Shown here in pieces: positions 1-9,075 of a DNA stretch of 64,000 bases. Origin of the DNA: JAWXBM01 sp034440115 (GTDB lineage: Bacteria > Pseudomonadota > Gammaproteobacteria > Xanthomonadales > SZUA-36); contig JAWXBM010000001.1 of the NCBI GenBank assembly GCA_034440115.1, positions 1 through 64,000 of the forward strand, in the 5' to 3' direction. The notes under the pieces were generated by a model. It saw nothing but the letters and a program-made list of their open reading frames with translations, was not told where the DNA came from and did no database searches. The position numbers and the translations under genes are program-made. Position 1 is the stretch's first letter. Every line of letters starts with the position of its first letter.

Positions 1-1
1 C

Positions 2-103
2 ATGGTGATCAATATGAACGACGAACGGATGCACACTCTGGCCCAGCTACAGGCCTTTTTAGACGGAACCACAGCGATTGCTTTTGCGGTGGCAGCCGAT
101 TAG
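2..103 (+). pseudogene. Probable N-terminal remnant of a DDE integrase/transposase
   Basis: The first reading frame from the window edge gives about 33 residues (ATG at 2, further ATG at 14) ending in TAG at 101-103. The peptide contains MNDERMHTLAQLQAFLDGT, which resembles, from memory, the start of an integrase-core transposase family that opens with a similar MND..TL..AFLDGT segment. Such proteins are several hundred residues long, so only the extreme N-terminus would remain before a stop. It lies converging on parB, where atp genes often sit in related genomes. No terminal repeats can be judged because the edge cuts the locus. It could be an unrelated small ORF. Confidence 0.35.
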
Positions 104-137
104 CCTCTCAATCGCGAGCATGGCTCGCTGCAACAAT

Positions 138-1010
138 TCAGTCTTTGAGTTTGAAGTGGGCCAGGATGCCTTCCAACTCATCAGAGTTGTTATAGGCAAT
201 AACCAGTTTGCCCTTGCCAGAAGTCTGGTGCTGAACTTTGACTTGGGTACAGAGCTTCTCTTCCAGGCGATTCTGTAAGCGCAGAATATCCGGGTCCGCT
301 TTGCTCACGGTCTTTTTCTTTGTACCTTGTTGCAAACGCCGCACCAGCGCTTCGGTGTCGCGCACCGACAACTTCAACTGCACCACTTCGCGCGCAGCCT
401 TGACCTGCAGGCCCGCGTCCAGCGACAGCAAGGCGCGGGCATGGCCCATCTCAATCAAACGGCCATCGACCATGTCCTTGACTTCCTGCATCAACTCCAG
501 CAGGCGCAGCAGATTGGACACGGCAGCACGAGAACGGCCCACAGCATCCGCCGCTTCCCGATGGGTCATGGCAAATTCATCGATCAAACGGCGCAAGGCT
601 GAGGCTTCTTCCAGCGGATTGAGATCTTCACGCTGAATATTCTCGATCAACGCCATGGCCACGGCCGCTTCGTCGGGCACATCCCGCACCACAGCCGGAA
701 TCGTATCCAATGACGCCAGTTGGGCGGCCCGCCAACGGCGTTCACCCGCGATCAATTCATATTCACCATCGGCTATTTCGCGCACCACCACCGGCTGCAC
801 TACGCCCTGGGCGCGAATGGAGCTGGCCAGCTCTTCCAGTTTGTCGGCATCAAATACCGAACGTGGCTGGAAACGGCCGGGACGAATGGTGTCCACCGGC
901 AACTGGCGCAACTGGTCACCGGCTTCCCGATCACTGACCTGCTTGAGTGTGTTCTGGCTGAGCATGGAGCTCAAACCACGGCCCAGCGCGGGTTTTTTTC
1001 TAGTCGTCAT
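138..1010 (-). CDS. parB: Chromosome partitioning protein ParB
   Basis: This is a 290-residue ParB/Spo0J protein, the parS-binding CTPase that spreads on DNA and works with ParA in chromosome segregation. The N-terminus has the ParA-stimulating basic patch (KKPALGRGL). The ParB/Srx domain spans about residues 35-125 with the nucleotide-binding GERRWRA motif and ENIQREDLNP. A helix-turn-helix follows at about 135-165 (HREAADAVGRSRAAVSNLLR), then a C-terminal dimerisation region. The ATG at 1010 overlaps the parA stop (ATGA), so the two are translationally coupled. Length and motifs are normal. No parS palindrome was recognised nearby. Confidence 0.97.
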   Translation of the reverse strand: MTTRKKPALGRGLSSMLSQNTLKQVSDREAGDQLRQLPVDTIRPGRFQPRSVFDADKLEELASSIRAQGVVQPVVVREIADGEYELIAGERRWRAAQLASLDTIPAVVRDVPDEAAVAMALIENIQREDLNPLEEASALRRLIDEFAMTHREAADAVGRSRAAVSNLLRLLELMQEVKDMVDGRLIEMGHARALLSLDAGLQVKAAREVVQLKLSVRDTEALVRRLQQGTKKKTVSKADPDILRLQNRLEEKLCTQVKVQHQTSGKGKLVIAYNNSDELEGILAHFKLKD

Positions 1011-1837
1011 GTCTTGGCTCCCTGGCTACCCTCGGGCTTGCCGCTCAGCACCTTGGCAAATCGGTCCGAATTCTTCTTTTCATGGCGGCGCAGCATTTCA
1101 CCGGCCAGGCTCAAATAGGCCAGCGCGCCCTTGGACTCGGGGTCGTAGTGGGTCACCGGCAGGCCATAACTCGGCGCTTCAGCAATGCGGACATTTCTGG
1201 GCACCAGTGTGCGGTAGACCTGCTCACCGAAATTTTCCGTCAACTGCTCTGAAACCGCCGATGAGAGGTTATTGCGTACATCGAACATGGTGCGCAAAAT
1301 ACCTTCGATTTCCAGCTTTGGATTGACGCTGGCACGCACCTGCTCAATGGTATCCAGCAAAGCAGTCAACCCTTCCAGTGCGTAATACTCACACTGCATG
1401 GGAATCAACACACTGTCAGCGGCAGCCAGGGCATTCAGTGTCAGCAGGTTCAATGAAGGCGGGCAATCGATAATGATCCAGTCGTATTCACCACGAATCT
1501 CGCGGATGGCATTCTTCAGCGCATACTCGCGGCCTTCCTGATGCATCAGGTTCATTTCGGCGGCGGTCAGGTCACCATTGGATGGCACCAGGTCAAACCC
1601 TAAGACTTCAGGCGAAACGCGCACCTGGCTGATGGTTTCATCGCCTTGCAGCACATCGTAGGCAGAGTGTTCCAACGACCGTACATTGATGCCGCAACCC
1701 ACCGAGGCATTACCCTGCGGATCCAGGTCGATGAGCAACACACGGTTCTGCATGCTGGCCAGGGCGGCCGAAAGGTTAACGCAAGTGGTGGTTTTACCCA
1801 CACCACCTTTTTGATTGGCGATTGCTACGCAGCGCAT
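1007..1837 (-). CDS. parA: Chromosome partitioning ATPase ParA (Soj)
   Basis: This 276-residue ParA/MinD-type ATPase binds DNA non-specifically in the ATP state and drives ParB-parS complexes apart. The deviant Walker A motif KGGVGKTT is at residues 10-17. A second conserved segment DLDPQGNAS lies near 38-46 and a Walker B-like IIIDCPPSL near 120. It lies 18 bp downstream of rsmG and overlaps parB by 4 nt, giving an rsmG-parA-parB operon as in many gammaproteobacteria near the replication origin. The start gives the canonical MRCVAIANQKGG N-terminus. Confidence 0.97.
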   Translation of the reverse strand: MRCVAIANQKGGVGKTTTCVNLSAALASMQNRVLLIDLDPQGNASVGCGINVRSLEHSAYDVLQGDETISQVRVSPEVLGFDLVPSNGDLTAAEMNLMHQEGREYALKNAIREIRGEYDWIIIDCPPSLNLLTLNALAAADSVLIPMQCEYYALEGLTALLDTIEQVRASVNPKLEIEGILRTMFDVRNNLSSAVSEQLTENFGEQVYRTLVPRNVRIAEAPSYGLPVTHYDPESKGALAYLSLAGEMLRRHEKKNSDRFAKVLSGKPEGSQGAKT

Positions 1838-1855
1838 TTATCTTCAGAGGTCGGA

Positions 1856-2494
1856 TTATTGGGTGAGGGACATAATGACGAGGTGGCGCTGCTCTTGCAA
1901 TCCCGGCACCACAAGTTCTTGTACAGAGTCGACCTTTATCCAGCCCGGCAAATCTTTGCGCTCATGCGCTGGATCGCGCCCTTTCATGGCCAACAGGCGC
2001 GTATTGTCACTCATCAATTGTCGGCTGGCGGTGGCAAAATCCTGCAGGCTGGAAAAAGCCCGGCTGATGATGACCTGGTATGGCTGTGCTGGCAGATGGG
2101 TTTCCAAACGTGCTTGCAAGGGTTGGATATTGTCCAAGCCCAGCTCTCTTTTTACCTGGCGCAGGAAGCGGGCTTTCTTGCCCGCACTGTCCAGCAGGGT
2201 AAATTGCAGATCCGGCCGGAGTATCGCCAGTGGCACACCGGGCAATCCCGCGCCCGCTCCGGCATCCAGTACCGGACCGTTCTTTACCCAGGGCAATATC
2301 GACAGCGAGTCCAGTACATGGCGCGTTACCATTTCCAAAGGGTCGCGAATGGCGGTCAGGTTGTAGGCCGCGTTCCAGCGCTGCAACAAAGCCAGATAGG
2401 CCAACATCTGGTCACTTTCGAATGCTGACAATTTCCTGCCGAGCATCGCCTCGCTGCCCGCATTCAGGATTTCAGCAAGGTCGTGCGTGTTCAT
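1856..2494 (-). CDS. rsmG: 16S rRNA (guanine527-N7)-methyltransferase RsmG
   Basis: This 212-residue GidB/RsmG enzyme uses SAM to methylate N7 of G527 in 16S rRNA; its loss causes low-level streptomycin resistance in other bacteria. The SAM-binding glycine loop VLDAGAGAGLPGVPLA lies at about residues 75-90. The N-terminal helical part (LLQRWNAAYNLTAIRDP) is also typical. It heads the par operon. No strong Shine-Dalgarno precedes the ATG at 2494. The usual upstream partner mnmG (gidA) is absent; the next gene upstream is an unrelated secreted protein. Confidence 0.96.
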   Translation of the reverse strand: MNTHDLAEILNAGSEAMLGRKLSAFESDQMLAYLALLQRWNAAYNLTAIRDPLEMVTRHVLDSLSILPWVKNGPVLDAGAGAGLPGVPLAILRPDLQFTLLDSAGKKARFLRQVKRELGLDNIQPLQARLETHLPAQPYQVIISRAFSSLQDFATASRQLMSDNTRLLAMKGRDPAHERKDLPGWIKVDSVQELVVPGLQEQRHLVIMSLTQ

Positions 2495-2576
2495 GCCGGG
2501 GTGTTGTTTTGCCTTGGCCGGATCTGAAATGAACGACGCTGCGTGCTAACTTGACGGCCGACCCAAAAGACCAACC

Positions 2577-3239
2577 TTATAGGCCTGCTTTTTTCATTTC
2601 GCTGTTGATTTTCTTGGCAATGGCTACGCCTGCGTCAGACTGTTCCAAATCCTTGGTCTCTGTTACGAGGCGCCACACCGGCTCCTGGGTTTCCAGATCG
2701 TAATAGGAAGATTCAACCAACGCGGACTGGCTGAAATCGGTAATGGCCGGCCCCTGCTGCACCGAATACACGTCGGTGAAATACGGCTGGCCCCAGTTGT
2801 ACCCGGTGTAACCCACGCCGGTGCCCTCGTATTCCAACCAATAATTGGAACGCTCATAGGTAGCGCTGACACCACCACCGGCGTAAAACATGACGATAAC
2901 GCCATCGACGCCATCCTGCTGCAACACTTTAACCGCATTTTCTGTATTGATTTCACCACGGATGCCGCCGCTGAGGCCAGGTAGCTTACTGGCAGCAACC
3001 ACGTTGCGCTTGCTGGTTTTCAGCTTTTTCACCACATCGATTTCGAAGGCTTCGCGGATCAAGCCATCCGGCAGCACGGCAATCACCGCGATCTTCTGCG
3101 GATAGTCGTTCTCTTCGGCTTCCTCGTTCTGCCAGCGGTCTACTACTTTGGTGCGAGCCTCAAGACTGGGGGCAGCGGCCAGTAAGCCAGCCATCATCAA
3201 GCCCGTCAACAGGGCCTGGATAGAATTCAGTCGGTTCAT
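2577..3239 (-). CDS. Secreted protein of unknown function
   Basis: This is a 220-residue protein with a signal peptide at about residues 1-28 (hydrophobic TGLMMAGLLAAAPS, cleavage near SLEA). There is no lipobox cysteine. The mature part begins TKVVDRWQNEE and includes KIAVIAVLPDGLIREAFE and a Gly/Tyr-rich stretch (VGYTGYNWGQPYF). This layout resembles periplasmic proteins of the DUF4136 type that pass a resistance-like stress value, but I do not recognise it firmly. It appears monocistronic, between rsmG and oppF, with about 120 bp on its 5' side. Function unknown. Confidence 0.8.
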   Translation of the reverse strand: MNRLNSIQALLTGLMMAGLLAAAPSLEARTKVVDRWQNEEAEENDYPQKIAVIAVLPDGLIREAFEIDVVKKLKTSKRNVVAASKLPGLSGGIRGEINTENAVKVLQQDGVDGVIVMFYAGGGVSATYERSNYWLEYEGTGVGYTGYNWGQPYFTDVYSVQQGPAITDFSQSALVESSYYDLETQEPVWRLVTETKDLEQSDAGVAIAKKINSEMKKAGL

Positions 3240-3362
3240 GAAACATCCTCTTTATGGTGCAGTATGCCCACACGGTGCAACAAGGCGGGTAGTGTATCTT
3301 AAGGGCGGAGCGGCTGCCCCTGCGGGGCGCAAGGAGCTATGTATCCAGATTATGTGGCTGGG

Positions 3363-4379
3363 TCATGAGATTGATAATTCAATCGAAAGGTCCAGCTCTT
3401 CTGCCCGGTGACAGGCTACCCAGTCACCTTGCTCCAGTCGCCGCAGAGCTGGAACATCAGTCTGGCAGCGTTTGACGGCATAGGGGCAACGGGTGTGAAA
3501 CACGCAGCCCTTGGGCGGATTATAAGGTGATGGCATATCGCCTTTGAGCCACAAGTCCTGGCGTAATTGGCGCGCCAGCCTGGGATCGGGAACCGGCACC
3601 GATTTCATCAGGGCACTGGTATAGGGATGCAATGGACGCCGGTACAGCGCGGTTTTTTGCGCCAGCTCCATGCTGCGGCCCATGTACATCACCATCACCC
3701 GGTCGCTGATGTGTTTGACCACCGACAGGTCGTGCGCAATGAAAATCAGCGCCAGACCGAGCTTTTTCTGCAGATCACGCAACAGGTTGATAATCTGCGC
3801 CTGAATGGAAACATCCAGCGCACTGACCGGCTCATCGCAGATCAACAGCTTGGGGTTCAGCACCAGCGATCGGGCTATGCCGATGCGTTGGCACTGGCCG
3901 CCGGAAAATTCGTGCGGATAGCGATTGATCTGGTTGGGCAGCAGGCCGACCACTTTCATCATTCCGCGGGTGCGCTCCTCGGTCTGCAAGCGCTCCATAT
4001 GCGGATAAAAGGTCTGGAGCGGTTCACCGATGATGGCGCCAGCGGTCATGCGCGGATTCAGCGAGGCAATGGGATCCTGGAACACGATCTGGATTTCCTT
4101 GCGCTTGAGGCGCAAAGGTTCAGCCTCCAGCTTGGTCAGATCTTCTCCCATCCACAGCACACGACCGCGGTTGGGTTTGATCAGGCCCAGAATCGCCCGC
4201 GCCAAAGTCGATTTGCCGGAGCCCGATTCACCGACAATACCGAGGGTTTCCCCGGCGGACAGATCGAAGCTGACCCCATCAACGGCTTTCAGCACCCGCG
4301 TGCGGCGATGCCACAAGCTGCCGGTATCGCTACTGAAGTGGAGCGTCAGGTCTTGAACGCGCAGTACTGGTTCGCTCAC
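3363..4379 (-). CDS. oppF: Oligopeptide ABC transporter ATP-binding protein OppF
   Basis: This 338-residue ATPase of the Opp/Dpp family energises peptide uptake with OppD. It has Walker A GESGSGKST near residue 50, signature FSGGQCQRIGIARSL, Walker B LLICDEPVSALD and the H-loop IAHDLSVV. The C-terminal oligopeptide-transporter extension (CVFHTRCPYAVKRC) carries the cysteines that bind a 4Fe-4S cluster in related DppD/OppD proteins. It is the last gene of the operon. The GTG start at 4379 overlaps the oppD stop (GTGA) and is preceded by GAGG. Substrate specificity cannot be read from the sequence. Confidence 0.95.
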   Translation of the reverse strand: MSEPVLRVQDLTLHFSSDTGSLWHRRTRVLKAVDGVSFDLSAGETLGIVGESGSGKSTLARAILGLIKPNRGRVLWMGEDLTKLEAEPLRLKRKEIQIVFQDPIASLNPRMTAGAIIGEPLQTFYPHMERLQTEERTRGMMKVVGLLPNQINRYPHEFSGGQCQRIGIARSLVLNPKLLICDEPVSALDVSIQAQIINLLRDLQKKLGLALIFIAHDLSVVKHISDRVMVMYMGRSMELAQKTALYRRPLHPYTSALMKSVPVPDPRLARQLRQDLWLKGDMPSPYNPPKGCVFHTRCPYAVKRCQTDVPALRRLEQGDWVACHRAEELDLSIELSIS

Positions 4380-5425
4380 AGGTCCACCTCGGCCCCGGTA
4401 CTTGCTTCAATCCGCTCTTTGGTCTGTTCATCGTCGCCAGCAGGCAAGGCCACAATTTCACCGCCCGGCAAACCCAAAATACAGCGGCTGGTGCGGCCAC
4501 TGGCATCACGCCACAAGGGAGGAGCCTGTTTACAAGCCTCCTTCGCATAATCACAACGATCGCGAAAAGCGCAACCCTCCGGCAGGGCCAGCAGGTTGGG
4601 CGGATTGCCACGGATGGCATGCAATTCGGTATCGCCCACGCGATCCAGGCGCGGCACCGATGCCAGTAAACCGCGGGTATAGGGGTGCTGGGGCGAGTAG
4701 AAAATATCCTCCACCGTGCCACTCTCCACCACCTGGCCGGCGTACATCACGATGATGTGATCGCAGATATCGGCCACGACTGCCAGATCATGGGTGATCA
4801 GAATAATGGCCATCTGCGATTTCTGCCGCAACTCACCCAGCAACAGAGTGATTTGCGCTTGCACGGTTACGTCCAAGGCGGTGCTGGGCTCGTCAGCAAT
4901 CAACAAATCCGGCTCACACAGCAGGCCCATGGCAATCATCACGCGCTGCCGCATGCCGCCGGAGAATTCATGCGGGTACTGGTGAATGCGTTCTTCCGGA
5001 TCAGGTATGCGCACCGCCCGCAACATCTCCACCGCATGCGCCTTGGCTTCGCGGTGGGACATTTTCTGATGGTGCATGGCCACTTCCGTCATCTGCCGCT
5101 CGATGGTGAGGAAGGGATTCAGCGAGGTCATGGGGTCCTGGAAAATCATGGCGATGTCTTTGCCACGCACACTGTTCAACTGCTTTTGGGTCATGCCCAT
5201 CAGCTCAACGCCTTTGAATTTAGCCGAGCCAGCCGCGCTGCCGTTCTCTGCCAGCAGGCCCATGATGGAAAGCACCAACTGGCTCTTGCCCGAACCGGAC
5301 TCGCCAACAATCGCCAGGGTTTCACCCGCCCTGACCTGAAAGTCGACCCCATTGACGGCCGTTACCTGACCATCAGGCGTATCGAAACTCACTTCCAGCC
5401 CTTGCACCTCCAGCAAAATGCTCAT
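4376..5425 (-). CDS. oppD: Oligopeptide ABC transporter ATP-binding protein OppD
   Basis: This 349-residue ATPase is the partner of OppF. Walker A is GESGSGKSQ, the form with Gln typical of OppD. The signature is FSGGMRQRVMIAMGL, Walker B is LLIADEPSTALD, and a C-terminal cysteine-rich CAFRDRCDYAKEAC extension follows. The frame stays open upstream to 5572, but that extension is oppC sequence in another frame. The ATG at 5425 (MSILLEVQGLEV) matches the family and has GAGGGG about 6 nt upstream. It lies 10 bp after oppC and overlaps oppF by 4 nt. Confidence 0.95.
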   Translation of the reverse strand: MSILLEVQGLEVSFDTPDGQVTAVNGVDFQVRAGETLAIVGESGSGKSQLVLSIMGLLAENGSAAGSAKFKGVELMGMTQKQLNSVRGKDIAMIFQDPMTSLNPFLTIERQMTEVAMHHQKMSHREAKAHAVEMLRAVRIPDPEERIHQYPHEFSGGMRQRVMIAMGLLCEPDLLIADEPSTALDVTVQAQITLLLGELRQKSQMAIILITHDLAVVADICDHIIVMYAGQVVESGTVEDIFYSPQHPYTRGLLASVPRLDRVGDTELHAIRGNPPNLLALPEGCAFRDRCDYAKEACKQAPPLWRDASGRTSRCILGLPGGEIVALPAGDDEQTKERIEASTGAEVDL

Positions 5426-5435
5426 GAGCGACCCC

Positions 5436-6353
5436 TCATGAACGGTCCTTAGGATCGAGCGCATCGCGCATGCCATCACCGATGTAGTTGAAACAATACA
5501 GCGTGGTGGCCAGGAACAGGGCCGGGAAGACCAGCGTCCAGGGGGCGGACTCCATGTCCTGCGCACCATCATTGACCAGGGCGCCCCAGGAACTCATGGG
5601 TTCCTGTACGCCCAGGCCCAAAAAGCTGAGGAAAGATTCCACCAGGATGACTTGCGGGATGGTCAGCGTGACGTAAACCATCACCACACCGAGCAGATTG
5701 GGCACGATATGGCGGCGAATGATATCGCCATCGCGCACACCACAAGCCTGCGCCGCTTCAATGAATTCGGTACCCTTGAGGCTCAGTGTCTGGCCACGCA
5801 CGATGCGCGCCATATCCAGCCAGTTCACCGCGCCGATGGCGACGAAGATCAGCAGAATATGCCGGCCAAACACCACCATCAGCAGAATCACAAAAAACAT
5901 GAACGGCAGGGCATAGACGATATCGACCAAACGCATCATCAAGCGGTCGGTGGCGCCGCCATAGTAACCAGCAACCGCGCCGTAACTGATGCCAATCACC
6001 AGGCTGACCAAGGTGGCCACCAGGCCCACCAATAAGGATATTCGACCGCCTTCCAGCGTACGCACCAGAATGTCGCGGCCCACCGAATCAGTACCAAACC
6101 AGTGGCCGGTCGCCAGGCTGGGGGGGGCAGCGGTGTTATCCCAGTCGGTGAAATCCGCTTCCCAGGGGCTCAGCTCCGGGCCGATCAACACGGCCAGAAT
6201 CATCACAGCCATGATCACGCCGCTGACCACCGCCGCACGATTTTTCAGCAGCCGGTGCCAGCCGTCGCGCCACAGGGAGCGGCCCGGCACATCAGGGCCA
6301 GCCAGCGCGGCGGCAAAGGCATCATCGATGGCGGCTATTTTCGGTTCATTCAT
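5436..6353 (-). CDS. oppC: Oligopeptide ABC transporter permease OppC
   Basis: This inner-membrane permease of about 305 residues has a cytoplasmic N-terminus, a first membrane helix near residues 40-60 (AAVVSGVIMAVMILAVLIG) and five further helices. The EAA loop that contacts the ATPases reads EAAQACGVRDGDIIRRHIVPN. A periplasmic loop follows TM1 (W...HWFGTDSVGRDILVR), as in OppC/DppC. The ATG at 6353 (MNEPKIAA) has GAGAGG 7 nt upstream and is preferred over an in-frame GTG at 6368. Either start places it directly after oppB. Confidence 0.94.
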   Translation of the reverse strand: MNEPKIAAIDDAFAAALAGPDVPGRSLWRDGWHRLLKNRAAVVSGVIMAVMILAVLIGPELSPWEADFTDWDNTAAPPSLATGHWFGTDSVGRDILVRTLEGGRISLLVGLVATLVSLVIGISYGAVAGYYGGATDRLMMRLVDIVYALPFMFFVILLMVVFGRHILLIFVAIGAVNWLDMARIVRGQTLSLKGTEFIEAAQACGVRDGDIIRRHIVPNLLGVVMVYVTLTIPQVILVESFLSFLGLGVQEPMSSWGALVNDGAQDMESAPWTLVFPALFLATTLYCFNYIGDGMRDALDPKDRS

Positions 6354-6364
6354 CGTTCTGCCTC

Positions 6365-7303
6365 TCACCCTTGCTCATAACGAATCTTCGGGTTCAACCA
6401 GGCATACAACAGATCGACCAAAAAATTGAGCAGTACGATGACCACGCCATAGAAAATCACCACACCCATCACCAGGGTGTAGTCCCGGTTCAACGCGCCT
6501 TGCACAAAGTAGCTGCCCAAGCCGGGGATGGAATAAATTTTCTCGATCACCACCGAACCGGTGATCAGCCCAGCGGTGGCCGGGCCCATAAATGAAATCA
6601 CCGGTAACAAGGCTGGTTTAAGCGCATGACGACTCACAATCAGGTATTCGGGCAAACCCTTGGCCCGTGCCGTGCGGATGAAGTTGCTGTGCAGTACTTC
6701 GATCATGCTGCCGCGCATCAATCGGGCGATGTAGGCAATCAGCGGCAAAGCCAGCGTGATCACCGGTAAGACCATGTAAGCGGCCGACCACTCCCAGCCG
6801 CCGGCCGGTAACCAGCCCAGATAGACCGCCATCCCCAGGATCAGGAAAGGTGCAATCACAAAGTTGGGAATCGACACGCCCACCATTGCCAGGCCCATGA
6901 TGGTGTAGTCCGTGGCACTGTTCTGGCGCATGGCCGCCACGATGCCCACCAGGCTGCCCACAAAAAAGGCCAGCAGCATGGCCAGGCCGCCTATGGTCAG
7001 CGAAACCGGAAAGCCCAGCGCGATGAGTTCATTGACGGTCCAGTCCTTGTATTGAAAAGAAGGCCCGAAATCCAGCGTGATGATCTGCCCGAGGTAGCGG
7101 AAGTACTGCTGCAACAGCGGTTCATCCAGGTGATACTTGGCTTCCAGGTTCAGGCGTATTTCATCTGGCAGGGCCTTTTCGCTATCGAAGGGTCCGCCCG
7201 GTGCAACCCGGATCAGGAAAAAGGCGATTGTGATCAGCATCAACAGGGTGGGCACCACACCCAGCAAACGACTGACCGCAAAACGCCACAACCCTGAAGA
7301 CAT
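6365..7303 (-). CDS. oppB: Oligopeptide ABC transporter permease OppB
   Basis: This 312-residue permease is the OppC partner. TM1 is at about residues 10-30 (LGVVPTLLMLITIAFFLIRV), followed by the periplasmic region with YHLDEPLLQQYFRYLG that is characteristic of OppB/DppB, then the remaining helices. The EAA loop reads RTARAKGLPEYLIVSRHALKP. The start ATG shares one base with the oppA stop (TGATG), so translation is coupled to the binding-protein gene upstream. Confidence 0.95.
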   Translation of the reverse strand: MSSGLWRFAVSRLLGVVPTLLMLITIAFFLIRVAPGGPFDSEKALPDEIRLNLEAKYHLDEPLLQQYFRYLGQIITLDFGPSFQYKDWTVNELIALGFPVSLTIGGLAMLLAFFVGSLVGIVAAMRQNSATDYTIMGLAMVGVSIPNFVIAPFLILGMAVYLGWLPAGGWEWSAAYMVLPVITLALPLIAYIARLMRGSMIEVLHSNFIRTARAKGLPEYLIVSRHALKPALLPVISFMGPATAGLITGSVVIEKIYSIPGLGSYFVQGALNRDYTLVMGVVIFYGVVIVLLNFLVDLLYAWLNPKIRYEQG

Positions 7304-9075
7304 CAGCCCTGCTCTCCTGTTGGCTGGGCCTCAGTCTGCGCGGGGCTTGGCTGTTCATTGCTGCGTGACCGCTCGTTGCTGCGTGATTTGAGTTTGTACA
7401 TATAACGGCTGTAATGATGATCCATAACGTTGCTTTGCCAGCCTTGCACATGGGGATCCACCAGGCGTTTGCTGACATAGGTATAAACCGGCACGATGGG
7501 ATTATCCTCCAGCAACAGGCGTTCCGCCTCATGCATCATGCGATTGCGCCGTATGGGTGATCGTTCCTTGGCCACTTCTTCGAGCAAGGCATCATAACTG
7601 GAGTTGCTGTAAGCCACGTCATTACGGCTGTCGCCGCTGCGGAACAACTCAAGAAAACTGTAAGGGTCGTTGTAATCGCTGATCCAACCGCCGCGAAACA
7701 CCTGGGTTAAAACTTTCTGCTCACGGTTCTGTAAAAACACTTTCCAATCTTCGTTGACCAGCGTGGCTATCACGCCCAATTCCTGCTTCCACATGGATGC
7801 TACAGCCAGCGCCAGTTTTTTATTGTTCTCGGAACTGTTGTAGCGAATTTCGGTACGCAGTGGATTGTCTTGGGAATAGCCTGCCTGCTCATACAATCGT
7901 TGTGCTTCAAATACCCGTTCTTGCTGGGTCCAGGCGGCATACTCCGGGATCGGCGGCTCATAGTCACCTATGTCGGGTGGAACCAGCGCAAAAGACGGTT
8001 GTTCGCCAAACTGCGTGACCTTCTCTGTCAGCACTTCGCGATCGATGGCCAACACCAGCGCGCGGCGCAACTGGGGATTCTCGATAAAAGGCTCGCGGCT
8101 GAGATTGAAGCCGAAGAAGAATGAGCCCAGCCACGGGCTGACCACCAGCTCTTGCGGGTAATTTTTCCGCAGCCAGGCGAACTGGTTGTTGGGCACTTCG
8201 TAAGTCCAATCCAGCTCACCCGCCCGAAACTGGTTTACTTCACCGGCCAGATCTTCGATCGGCAGGTAAATCACCTTGTCCATCAGCGAAAATTCCGCTT
8301 CGCGGTAATAAGGGTTTCGGATCAAAACAATCTGCGCGCGTGGCTCCCACACCTGCAGCAAATAGGCCCCGTTGGAGACCAGGTTGCCCTCGCGGGCGAA
8401 CTGATCACCCAACTCTTCGATACTGGCCTGATGCACCGGGTAGGCGATGGAGTGTGCCAGCAGACCCAGAAAATAGGGCGTGGCATCCACCAGTCGAATC
8501 TGCAGGCTGAAATCATCCAGCGCGGTAACCCCCAGTTGTTCCGGCGGTGAAGAACCGTTGATCACTTCTGCAGCGTTCACTATCGGCAGCAGCATGTTGG
8601 CGTTGTTGGATGCTGTAGCGGGGTTTGCCGCGCGCTGCAGGCTGTAAACAAAATCATGCGCTGTCAGCGCATCGCCATTGGACCACTGCAGGTTACGGTG
8701 CAAGTAGAGGGTGTATTCCTTGCCATCGCGGGAGATGTTCCAGCGCATGGCAGCACCGGGAATGATGTCACCATCCGGCGCCTCGGTGGTCAAACCTTCA
8801 AACAGATCGCGCAGTATATTTCCTGTCGGCACACCTTGAGAGCGGTGGGGGTCCAACGTTCGGGGCTCCTCGCCGTTGCCGCGACGCAGGATTTGCTGCG
8901 GGGCCAGAACTTGCGGCGCAGGGCGGCCATCGATCAACATCAACTCAACCGGCTGCGATCGATTTTTACCCGGCGAATCCGGTTGCGAAGAGCGCTCGCC
9001 ACAGGCCGTCACGGCCACTAAAGTCATGCCCAATAAAGTTATGACTGCGCTCAACGATTTGGCGGCAAAACTCAC
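7303..9075 (-). CDS. oppA: Oligopeptide-binding lipoprotein OppA (copy 1)
   Basis: This is an SBP_bac_5 family substrate-binding protein of about 590 residues. The N-terminus is a lipoprotein signal peptide ending in a lipobox (LVAVTAC), so it is probably membrane-anchored, unlike the soluble E. coli OppA. The family entry segment reads RRGNGEEPRTLDPHRSQG and is followed by DLFEGLTTEAPDGDI. GTG at 9075 is chosen because GAGGAG lies 5-6 nt upstream; a TTG at 9078 is also in frame. It overlaps the end of a second binding-protein gene upstream (GTGA). Confidence 0.93.
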   Translation of the reverse strand: MSFAAKSLSAVITLLGMTLVAVTACGERSSQPDSPGKNRSQPVELMLIDGRPAPQVLAPQQILRRGNGEEPRTLDPHRSQGVPTGNILRDLFEGLTTEAPDGDIIPGAAMRWNISRDGKEYTLYLHRNLQWSNGDALTAHDFVYSLQRAANPATASNNANMLLPIVNAAEVINGSSPPEQLGVTALDDFSLQIRLVDATPYFLGLLAHSIAYPVHQASIEELGDQFAREGNLVSNGAYLLQVWEPRAQIVLIRNPYYREAEFSLMDKVIYLPIEDLAGEVNQFRAGELDWTYEVPNNQFAWLRKNYPQELVVSPWLGSFFFGFNLSREPFIENPQLRRALVLAIDREVLTEKVTQFGEQPSFALVPPDIGDYEPPIPEYAAWTQQERVFEAQRLYEQAGYSQDNPLRTEIRYNSSENNKKLALAVASMWKQELGVIATLVNEDWKVFLQNREQKVLTQVFRGGWISDYNDPYSFLELFRSGDSRNDVAYSNSSYDALLEEVAKERSPIRRNRMMHEAERLLLEDNPIVPVYTYVSKRLVDPHVQGWQSNVMDHHYSRYMYKLKSRSNERSRSNEQPSPAQTEAQPTGEQG

